From Telopea speciosissima (Eukaryota > Streptophyta > Magnoliopsida > Proteales > Proteaceae), in NCBI RefSeq assembly GCF_018873765.1, contig NC_057925.1, positions 1,442,927 to 1,506,926 of the forward strand: DNA of 64,000 nt, given 5' to 3'. The notes below the pieces were generated by a model that made no database searches, was not told where the DNA came from, and saw nothing but the letters and a program-made list of their open reading frames with translations. Both the position numbers and the translations under genes were made by a program. Below, piece by piece: positions 41,101 to 53,100 of the stretch; position 1 is the first letter of the stretch, and the number at the start of each line of letters is the position of its first letter.

Positions 41101-44100
41101 TCCTAAGCAAATAATAGCTTCTGTGGTTGATCTTCCTAGCATAAAACCAAATTGGCTATCCGAAATATTAGATTCTTGTCTCAAACGGGTTTCAATTATT
41201 CTGGTCTCCCATAATAGAACTCTTAAGTTTCTTCTTCTATAGTTAATACAGCTTTAATATCACCTTTATTTGGATAAATCGTAACCACAATGCTTCTCCT
41301 CCAGTCATCTAGCACTTTTCTTATGCTCATAATCTTATTAAATAACTTGGGGAATAAGAACCAAATAAATAAACGCACCTCGGCAAAGACTGCAACAATC
41401 TTGGGAAGGTATTGATTGTTCGGGCCCAAAAGATCCCTATCAGACCTGTAAATAAACACGAATATGCAACTTGAATTTGACCGCAAGGGGAAAGCACTTT
41501 TAAAGAAAAAATTAACTGAACAACTAGTTATAGAAAAATGAAGCCTGGAAGAAAATCATAACTAAATATGCCCCATATATAGTTTATTACCTTTCAACCA
41601 TTGAACAAAGCTGGTCATGCACAACTTTGGCTTCAATCAAATCACCTTTTATTGGCAAGCAGCTAAGCCAGGCAGGAACAACCTGCCACAAAACACAAAT
41701 AAAAAAGACCAAAGAGGCATTTTAGTTCCAAAAGATTAATAAAAATGGCTAGCCAACCATTTTTCTTATGTTAAAGAAAATAAATGGTTTAAAAAAATGC
41801 AAATTCATTTTACTGCAGCTTAAGGTTCCAAAACATATACTAACGCTCATTTAGTCAAGCACTTGGTGCCACAAAAATCAACATTGACGGATGAACCTGA
41901 AAGTGTACCTGAGCAGCATCAATACCGTCACGGTGGAACTGACATATTTTCCCAAGAGCTGAAACAGCATTGTCATACGCCATTACATTATCTGAATGGA
42001 GTGCATTAGGATGTCTTATCACAATATTTAGCCTGGAAAGAGCCTCTGCAACAAACCAATTAAACAGTCTTCTCATACACAGCATTTAAAGTAACATAAT
42101 TAAATAAGTCAAAAGAGAGGCCTAACTATTGAAGAAATGCAAGAACATGAAAGCTACCTCCAACGAGAGGTCTAAAAACAGATCCTCCAAACTCCGCACA
42201 AACACCAATACCATATACAGCTGCCTGAAAATTAAAAAAAAATAATAAAAAAAAAGAGCCAAAAGTCCACTTTGTATTGAGAATGCACCCCCCCCCCCCC
42301 CCAAGAAAAATCATCCCCTCACCCAAAAAAAAAGGGGGAGTGAGGCAAATAAAATTTAGCTCAAATTATGGGGGAGAGGGGGGGGGGGGGGGAAGAAGCA
42401 AACAAACTGCAAACTTCAAAAGAATCAGAACCACCATAGGTGCTGGTCAAAGCACAAACCTGCCGAACATCTGGGTTCTCATCATTACAGGCTTCCAATA
42501 GGAAAGGAAGGTAAGTATCGTAATATCTGTTCCACCAATACACAGAATAAATACAATGTAAAAATTACTCAATCTCAATAATTAATTTAAGCTTAAATAT
42601 TTTGCAGGAAATACATACTTCAAAGCTGCTTCACGGCATTGCTCCGCAACATCATCAAAAATGCAAATAGCGATCCTTCTTTCCTCAGCTGTTTTATCCT
42701 TACCCTGTATTAAAAAGCCATATAAGTGATACAAAATGCAAGATTTGGTAACAGATATTCAACATTGCAAGATACAGTTGAACTCCTTAAGATCCAAGTT
42801 CGACATAGATATTAACAGTAACAACTCGTTCAATTGAATAAAGGATAAATGGTACAAGTTTCTAAAGACAAGTAATTACTTTTTCGAGTCAAAGTCTTAC
42901 AAGACAAACCAAATGCAATAGTAAGCAACAGAAATTGGGTATCTGCAAGATAAATTTATCATTGCAGACATACAAGGTCAACAACAATAATAATGGAAAA
43001 GACTAGTTCAATTGGGAGGGGGGATTCACAACGGGTTCCAAAGACAAGTTCAGTAGCCATTGAATGAGGTTGGGTTCTGCGTCGATCTCAATCAAAAAAT
43101 AGACCAAGAGATATCTGAACTTGACCATGAGACTTCAATTCTTTTGGTAGAACAAATGAAACAAACAGATTAGACAACTCAAATCATTTGAAGAAAATGC
43201 AGACAAATCTAAGAGACATCAAAGAAGAAACAAATATGAATGCTCCTGATGCAGTTGCATTAGGCATTGATCCTGTATAGAGGCCGAGACACAAGTCTAG
43301 AAGGCCCACAAGGAGCAGTTGGCAGTCCAATGGACTGAAACAAGCTTTGTGTAGTTATATTATAAGTTGAGCCCTTTATTTTCGAGGGTTTCATTGTAAC
43401 TGACCTAATTTACAAGCCCATAAAGTGGGAGTGAAGTTTGTACTCAGGTATAGCAGTTAGTTAAGTCAATGTGTGAGAATATGCATACACCCCCAATCAA
43501 TTAAGTATTGATTTGATTGTAGAAATTGAAGTTTTTTCAAGAGTTTTTGAGCTGTTAACCTCTGCAAACATGGGTCATGGGTGAAGGCTCTTCTTCTGCC
43601 TACTGCTTTGTTCTTTATTGCAAATCAGGTGATATCTCTTCTCTAACACTAATCTTCTTCTCTTCCTTATTATTATTTATTCTAATCTGCAGTACTGTTG
43701 TTCTAGATCAATTTTCAGATTGCATTCTTCAATATCTCTCCAGTTGTTTGTTTAACTTCAAATTTCACATACAGAACATAAATATGTATTTAACAGGTAA
43801 GCTAATATATAAATTGATATATTGTCAGTTGCAAATGCGCCAACCTAATTCAAGTTCTTCAATTGGAAATTCCAAGAAGAAAAACATGTCTCCTATTTAA
43901 AGTGATATTACATATCATAGATGTCATCATCGTTCCATTATGCAACTGTAACACAGAGGGATGCGCAACCAATAGTGCAGGCAATGATTAATAGAATAAT
44001 TGGATTGTTTACTCCCAATCAACATGACAATATGCAGCTTAAATCCATAAGAACAGATTTATGTACTAGTAGCATAAATAGAGTCGTGTATTTAACTCAC

Positions 44101-47100
44101 CCACATAGGCATTATATAAGATGAAAGCTCATCGAAGAAAGGTAAGAAAGAGGCCTTGAAAGTTTTGATCAATGTGCCCAAACAATCACCAACCTGAATG
44201 AGAAAAGTAACATAAGCCAAGAGCAATCCTACTTGGAAATTTGTACATGTACTTGGATATAAAAAATTCCATTAAAAAGGAGATTTGAAAACATACTTGG
44301 TCAAAGACTTCTTCTTCTTGCTCATTTTCTTCTCTAAGCAACTCCCCTTCCTCTGCATCAAAGTCCTCCGCTTTGGCCCTCTCTGCTCTCTCTCTTTTTC
44401 TAGTTGAGCTAGCTGTTATCACTTGCTTTATTTCATCAACAATGCATCTCACCTGGCTTTCATCCAGAAGTGGTCCAGATACCTGTAAGAGAGGACAGCA
44501 GTCATTGTAGAGTGAGATCGGGTGGCTTCTTTCAGAATGAGCAAATGGAACATGTGAGCATGATGCTATCTCAGGAAAAGTTTCATGAAGTTACAGGCAC
44601 TACAGTAAAGATTAGGTTCTGCAAGACAGTTTACCAATTTTTGAGAAATAATGACAAAGAGACAGTAATTGGCAGCCATTATAAGAGGTCTTTTGGTTAT
44701 CAAAAAAATAAAAAATAAAAAATTCCAAGATCACACGATTCTAATACCACTAGGATAGTAGTATAACCAATGTACCATAGTTGTCACAGTGTCTAGGCGA
44801 CCTCCAAGGCGTTGGAAAGGGTCCAAAATCAAGGGGACACCAACAAGGCGCTCAAGTTGACCAAGGCGCCTGGACGCCTAGGCATCGCCTAGACAACACA
44901 ACTATGCAATGTACCATTAAGTTATCAATCTGTGCCATAATTTATCTATTCAGGAGTTCAAGTTAGATAAGGGTCTAATCAAGTGTATATAAAAGTCTGT
45001 TATACTTTCATTTTCACGTAACTTTTTTTGGGGGTTTGCTAAGTTGCAATTTCACATAAATTAATAAATATTTTCTGCTACTATAATCTCGTTTGGGTTT
45101 TCCCTCCAAATCTGTTCATGGTATGACGCTTTCAAGGTCCTCTAGACAGGAGTTCATAGTTTCCAATTTGTGTTATGTAGTTGGTTTATATTTTCATTTG
45201 TTCTGGAAATTCACAGGTTAGAATAGCTTCTACTCTGGATTCATCGCTGAGTTTTAGGAAAGTTTGTCCTTGGGAGTTCAAGTAATAAGGCTGAACCCTT
45301 CCCCACAAATAGAAGTTGTCCCTTCATTGTAAAGAATTCTCTTTGATTAATGAAAATTGCCATTTGCTTATTGTCGTGGAATCAATGAGTGTGCTAGAGG
45401 TGGATTCTCCTATGGCTAACTGGGTGGATTCCCTAGGCCTAGAGGTGGGTCTGAAAGTTTCGTCAAGTTCTATCCTGCTGCTCTTAGCTTTCACAGGCAG
45501 GTACCTAAGAGCCATCGATCAGGTTAGCTATTCCCTAGCTTAACACACCCAGTCAATGCTCTGCTTCTAGTTTACTTTTCTGAAACCTGCAGGGCTGCGA
45601 CTTCCTATGATTCTCTTAGTATTGATCTGTTAGCGCTGCATCTTTACCAGTTATTTTTGTTAATGCATGTCTCATTACCCCTACGCTTGAACCCTCATTC
45701 CAATCCTAGTTTCATACCCATATCTTTCTCACCCTATCCCTGTTCTGGACGCATCCTCACACAGACCCCATCGCACCTCCTTAAGAGTTGAGAGAGTCCC
45801 TTGGGATTTTAGCCACAGTTGAACCTACCAGAAGCTTCCATCAATTGGACTTTCAGCCCCAACCGAGCCTTATCCTGTGAGTTCTAAATTTTCGCCAATT
45901 AAACCCTATTCCTGCCATAGTTTCTTTTCTATTTCAATTTCCAGATTGTCCTATTTCTGAAATTATAGTTGACTCCTATCCCATTGTTCACTTCCAGACA
46001 TAGTACGAGGCCTCAGTGAGATCTCAGCCTAGATTTCCAAAAAGTAGGAAGTGTTGCGCTTCACTATTTGCCACATGGCAGTACTTGGATGGGGCCACAT
46101 GGCAGATGGTGAAGCATAACACTTCACTATGCATAGTGAAGCCTAGGAGGACCCTCCAAATAAAATGATTTCGGTCATTTTGGCTGACCTAACCATTTCA
46201 GCCTGACTTAGGCATCTTTAACTGTTATGGGCCACAGGCTGTGGACTAGGATGACTTATAGCACTTGGATGACTCGAAATCAAAAAGGTCATTTGAATTA
46301 TAAAATCAACCATTTTCAACTCATTTTTCAAAAAATGAGAAAAAATAATTTTACTCTTTTTCTCTTTTTTTTTAAATGTTCTTAATTACATTTGATGTTA
46401 ACATATCCATATTTAATCCTCATTTACTCATTGATTTTCCTATCCACATCCAATAGTCCACCTAATATAGTTCATCCTAGCACTCTGAAAATTCTTGTAA
46501 TACCTTCTAACGGTACTGAACATCCCATAACCCGTACCCATCAACCAGCCTTCAAGCTCTACTTTCTTAACCAATTTCTTCAATCAATCAGTCACATATC
46601 CTCCATTTAATTCATGTCCTCAAATTCTAATCTGAGTCTGGTCTTCTTGCAGTGTTAAATAAAATGGAAAAAAAAATAAAGAAAACAAGTATGCACCAGC
46701 GCTACAAATATCTTGAGATTTAGTTATTAATAGAAACATATAATCCAAGAAAATTACAGACCTGAACGCATTCATTCATAGCATCCAACATACTTGCACA
46801 AATTTCTGTCTCAGGTTCCTGACACAACAATTGCAAGTCAAACAACACATCAATACCCAAAAATATGCACCGCTGCTACGTGAAGAAACGTGTCAGAAAG
46901 TAGTAAAAGTGAAAACATCAATGGCTACAAACTAGATGATAACCTTATGTAAAGCTTCCACCAAAGCAGGTATTATGTAGTCAGACAACTGCTTAATATA
47001 AGACTCATTCCGACCTTGGGCTTGCCCCTTTTCCACGGCTAATTTAGCTGAACGCAAGAGCTCCGGCATGGCTAAGAAAACAAAAGAGAAGAGTTAAAAG

Positions 47101-50100
47101 ATCAAGGAAATCTCAGAACTCATACAAAACGCAGTGGTTCACGAACTTCAGATTAAGTAAATACCTGAAACAGCAGCCTTCCTAACTTCTTCATGGAAAT
47201 AAAATTTGAGAAGAGGAACTAAAGTAGGAGCAACCTGCACATTTTATGAACCCAACTTCTCATGAAAAAAATATACATATGAGAAACCTAACAAAAATAC
47301 ATTTGCAAATCACTAACCAACCTGATCTATCCATGGGTAGAACCCCTCCTTTAATTCATCTGCATAGCAGCATAGCATATTACAAGCTGTAGCTTTCTCC
47401 TCTAGTACACTAGTTTTGATCCCTATCCTTTTATCCCCAAGAGTAATAGTCTCGATACTGAAATAAAGATACAGCAACTTAGCAAACAAGGCCAAATTTT
47501 TTACACAAATACAAACAAGAAAAGCATTGCTTAGCTGAGAACCATTATCCAAGTTCTATAAGTCAATGTTATCCAAAGAAATTCATTTAAAGACAAGGAG
47601 TCAAGAAAAAGGGTGGTGATGGGAAATGTATAAATATACATTATCAAACTAAACAAGGATGTCAGGAGCCTCATGGCATAGATAGAGACTAGGGGTTCAT
47701 ATCAGCTAGTTCGGTTGCTGACCTAGGCCCTTGGCACATATTGGGCCAGACCGAAACCGACCAACAAGTTAATGCTAATCAGTCCTTAAAAACAAAACTG
47801 AAACAGATTAGCCATCAGTCCGGCCAGTTTTCAGTTTCTTATCGGTCTTGGTTATTGGTCCCTTTTTAGTTGTCAAAATATAGATCAATATAATGAATAT
47901 ATAAACTTCAAATAATAACTTAAATTAAGTTTCTATGGATCTATATACAAAAGATAGCTTGATTTTTAACACTTAAAATCAATTATAACCCAACGATTTA
48001 AGTATATAAAACAAAGTATTGGCTTTCTGTTAGTTTTTTTATCGGTTTCAGTCCATTTGGTCGTTTCAATTGGTCTAATCGAGCCCAGACAAATCCGAAC
48101 AATCACCAATATTTAAGACTTATCCTAAAATCAAAACCAAAACCAGACCAATAAGAATTTGGTTGGTCTGGTTTTGAAGTCCAGTCAAGTTCAGTCAGGC
48201 TTTTCCGTTTGGCCTCCAAATTGACACCTCTTATAGAGATAGAACATATAAGTATAAAATATGCACATTTGAACTGTAAGTAGATAAAACAATTCTTGTT
48301 TAAGACACTGAAATATAAAGATCATATCATACACAACTATCCATCTCAGGTTTGTACCTAATCAACCCTCCCCAAAAAACAAATGCAGAGAAGCATAAAA
48401 TCTTAGATTCGGAAGAGGAGGCTTTCGTTAAACACTCTGCATAGGAGAAATTGTTTCTTCATGAAATTAAATGGCAGACACAAAAAATGGCACTCACAAA
48501 ATGGTCTACTATCAATATCCAACAAGCATACAGAAAAAGAAACCTGACTGCTTAAACTAACGAATCTACGACAATGGTAATAACGAAGGTAATTAACAAT
48601 TATGCTAGCTGTCCATTCTGGGCCTCAAAAGAGCAGTGACTTTGTCCACATAAGCATTGACATACAATAAAATTTTAAAATTATACTGCTGTAACAATCT
48701 TAAGCATTGAATAAAATGATCTCAGCAGTTTAACGAAAATCAATTGAAGGCAAACCTTTCATCATCTGATTGATCAATATCATCATCAGAATCTGCAGAT
48801 GTAATGGTTACATCAGGTTTAAGCTGAGCAGATTGAAGGAGGGGGGGCATAACAACACTCATGTAAGGGAGGAAATCCTGCCCTAGACACTTGCAGAGTC
48901 TAGCCCATGCCTGAAACATCACAGAAGACATTTATCTCTTATCATTCAACAACCATAATGCATAAAAGACATTATCGAAATAATCTTCGGATTTAAAAAT
49001 ATTTAAATGGATATGCATACTTGTAGCATGTAACTTGTTGTCGGATCATCCGTCTCCATCTGAGACCCTTGCAAAGCCATAAGCACTTCCATGACCTTAC
49101 AAAAAAATATAAGAACCAAAGATGAGTCCCACCTCAATACTCCTCAACAAAATCCACCTGGTCATCCAAAATATACACTGGACATGTATATTAGCTGAAG
49201 GAACAAAATTACTATTAACCTTTTCCCAACTAATAACCATTGACAGCTACAAAGCACTAACTACAATTCTGATTCAACTGACACCAAATTAAAGAATCAA
49301 AACAATTGGGCTTAATTTTTGTTTCTGAAAAAAAAAAAAAGAAATTGCTAGTTGCACATTTATCAAGAGGAGTCAAATTCCAGTGCAACTCCCACTTCCG
49401 AAGGGTCATGGAAGGGTTGGGATGGGTCTGTCCTAACATTCGGCATTTTTCGCACAAAGTGACCACCTTCAGACTCAATCCTGCGTCACTACGCTGGAAG
49501 CCCGAGATTTTCACATTGCACAAGCGACTCTCAGTTGCAAGTTATCAGATCACTACAATTATAAACGAATGCCACAATGAAGTAAAAACATTTTTTCATT
49601 ATCACCTGCTTGGCATCGTCCCTGAACTTCTCCTTGCCAACAGCCATTCCAACCAAACTAATGCATTCCATTGATTTTGCACGAAGCATACGGTTAGACT
49701 TGTCCGTTGCATTAATCAAGATAGCTTTCAGATAAGGCATAACAGCATCATAATACTTCTGGAAGTGCTCCTATGGATAAATGCAAAATGTAAGACTAAA
49801 TAAGTTGATACCAAAATATATTACTAATAAAGTAAATGAGGTTGCAATAACTACCTGTGAAGAATCCGCAACCGATGCTAAAGCTGTCAATGCCCCCTCT
49901 TGCACCATTTGCTTCCCATTCTGGACCAAACACATAATGTTATCCAATACATCACTCAAATCTCCAAAACATTCTATGTTCAAACGGCCAAGAGACATAT
50001 AGTTGGGTACACTGGCGTGTATTGTGTGTTATATATATACACACACACACAAGTAAATATACAAATATATAAAAATATTCATATGTGGGTGAATATCTGG

Positions 50101-53100
50101 CATACAAGCAGGTGACAATCAATAAAGACATACCTGAAGGAGTACAAGCAATTTGCTTACTATCCCATCCAAGTAAGGTGTCAAAATATCTGGCGTACAA
50201 TTTTCACTGAAGTTGAGGACTGCTGAAGCAGCATGAGCCTACAGAATTCAAAAGATTATAGAGAAAATATTAAGGAAAATGTTTCTTGAAGAGTAAGCCG
50301 AGTAGAGACAAAACATAGTAATAGATGGCATGAGCACCCCCCCCAAAAAAAATTGTATTAGACAAGCAAAACATACATAGATACATAATCTGAGTTCTGA
50401 TCAGTATAATAAATTCTCGGGCAGCAAAAATAGAGCCAACTTTCAATCTTAAAGGATCTAGTAACTAGGTAATACATACCTATAGTAGCATGAGGAGCAA
50501 CTAGCAGTATACAAAATGCATAGCCAAGCCAACCAAAAAGAAAATGAAAATGGCACCATGGTTCGGAATTTTAGTCAATACCAAAATGTAGTACAACGTA
50601 TCTACACCGATCATTTGCTGGATTTGAGTGCAACTTTATGCAAGATTCGAATTTGAAGGGAAATTCTTTTTCCCCCAAAATTAATTTTTGCAAAAATAGG
50701 TCAAATATGTATTGGTTGGCCTTCAAATTTTTATATGTTAGACATTGATGGCCGATCTAAGACTTCACAGAGACGAAATTTATTTTCTATACAAAATCAT
50801 TTTTTAATTTATTTTAAAGAGGAGGAGAGGCTTTGTTACGGCCGTGCATAGTGCAGGATCGTGCACCAAACCGTTGGATGGGGGTGAAGGGCCGTGTACC
50901 ATACACGGTTGTGCCCATCCAACGGTTTGGTGCATGACTGTGCACATAACCTTTTTCCTTTGAAAAATTACAAATATGTGGAAAATTTTCTGGTTTGGTT
51001 TGAAAATCATGAAAATTTCAAGTATTAAATTATATTTAGAATAGGTTATATAAGAGATAGGATACAGAGTAGTACAGCATATAATAGCAACTAAGGGACT
51101 AAAGCCAAATTAGCAGTTTTTTCCGTGTATGTTTTTTTCAATCTAATGGTTTGAATATGTGTAATCATGCTTAAATAGGCTTGCCCTGAAGTTTCCGGGC
51201 AAAATTCAATTATTTGACCACCGAAATGCACATTTTGGTTTTTAGAAGAAATGTGCAATATTTTGACCGAAATTTTGTCATTTCAATAAATATTTCAGTT
51301 TCGACAAGGATCGAAATTGAAATTTTGAACCTTGAATGGCATAAGGGCCACACAAACATGAATAATAAACAAGAGTGGTTATTACCCACCCACCCCCACC
51401 ACCAAAAAAAATGAGTAGCTAACCAAGGCCCCAAAAAGCCCAATGCCACCTTAGCGGTTAAAAGATTAACATAGCATTAGAACAACATACCGAATATATG
51501 CTTGTTAGGGTGCAAGAAGGATAGGAGAGAGAGTGAAAATAACAGCACTAGAAATTACTGAGATCTGTGGTAAACTAAAAAAAGTCTTTTTTTCTTTTTT
51601 AATGATGAATTTTACTTTCAGAAAAGGCGAATGTCAAAAAGCAAATGCTACATTATATGATCCGCCACAAAACATAACATAAAGAAAGTAGATATCCATG
51701 TAATGGGATACATCGTATTTGTATTTTATACTGCCTCAAAGCACATTCCTTTGCAGGTACAATCTGCCAAGACATCAGCCGAATGACCCCTTCAAAAATG
51801 AGATGTTCCTAGAATTGCACAAAGCTCTAGCATGAACATATCAAGCAAGGGTATGTACACGGAAACCCAAATTCAGACAATACCAGTTCATTAAAAAAAT
51901 CTTATCCCCCCATTATGGATGATTTCCTTACCAAAGGAAAGTTAATATGGCTTCCCTCTTCTCTTCCCCTATAATCACCACTGCAGCAACAAGGATCTAA
52001 GCCTCTTCTCCTTTATTTATAACTTCATAGAAACCAACTAATGTAGTCCTGGATTTGAATGCTCAAACCAGGAACCAAAACAGGATTTTTACCAAAGGAT
52101 AGGTTCAGTTTACGGTTTAAAACCATGATAAAATATTAGGTCAGGAGAAACACCCAAATAAACAAGAAATCATATGAGGGAACCAAGAGAACAATGGGAA
52201 CTAAATCGTATGAGGAAACCAAGAGAACAGGATTTTTACCAAAGGATAGGTTCAGTTTACGGTTTAAAACCATGATAAAATATTAGGTCAGGAGAAACAC
52301 CCAAATAAACAAGAAATCATATGAGGGAACCAAGAGAACAATGGGAACTAAATCGTATGAGGAAACCAAGAGAACAATGGGAATTAAATCATATGAGGAA
52401 ACCAATAGAACAATGGGAACCCAAATATATTAGGTTAGGGATGGGGGTAATAAATCATAAGTACTCCTCAAGTTTCTCATCTTTGAAAAGAGCATTCTCT
52501 TCCATCTTTCTGCAGTTCCAAGGATTTTGGTAATTGAACTTAATTGTTGATGATGAATAAACCTTGAGATCATATTGCCTGAATGTAGAACAGTAACGGA
52601 GAAAATAAAGTAACCAAAACGAACCACCCAAACTTCCCACCACAAGGTGTCAAATCGGATCAAACACCGATCCCATCAACCTTGATCAAACACAAGACAA
52701 ATCTTCAAAGGAGAAGAAAAGCAACAAAAAGCTTTTCAATAATATCAAAATTCGTGTATAATGCTTGCCCCCCCCCCTTACAACCTTGTATAAAAGACTC
52801 AAAAATAGACTCCTACACTAAAAAGAGAAAGCCTAACACAATCCTTATCCTATTAGGTAACCTAAACTGACTAGGAAACTGAAATACTGAAGGAAATAAG
52901 ACTCAAAACATGGCTGGACTTATAGAGTCCTAATCCAGCCCAACTTACATAACAATTAAATAGTCACATGACCACTTAACCAAGAAACATGATCACATGA
53001 CTACCAATTACATAAAAATAAGACTAAAGAATTAAAACAGCTAATCCCGTATGCAACCCTATTACCCATACTTTAGGTCCATAAAAGTGACCTATTACAT

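Larger units (their letters stand above)
32307..41378 (-). other. KETCH1 last intron, a 9-kb retroelement nest
   Basis: The donor is GAG|GTGCG at 41378/41379 and the acceptor TGTAG|GTTC at 32307/32306. Inside are RTE-LINE pieces in both orientations, a CATAGTT MITE inside one of them, an older LTR-like sequence, and a two-LTR gypsy element inserted into that, antisense to the gene. The flanking exons are intact and in phase. Confidence 0.85.

Noticed and set aside
43250-43780. Solo LTR in KETCH1 intron 13
   Set aside because: It has the look of an LTR, but no TSD, no CA end and no partner; kept only as a note in the intron entry.
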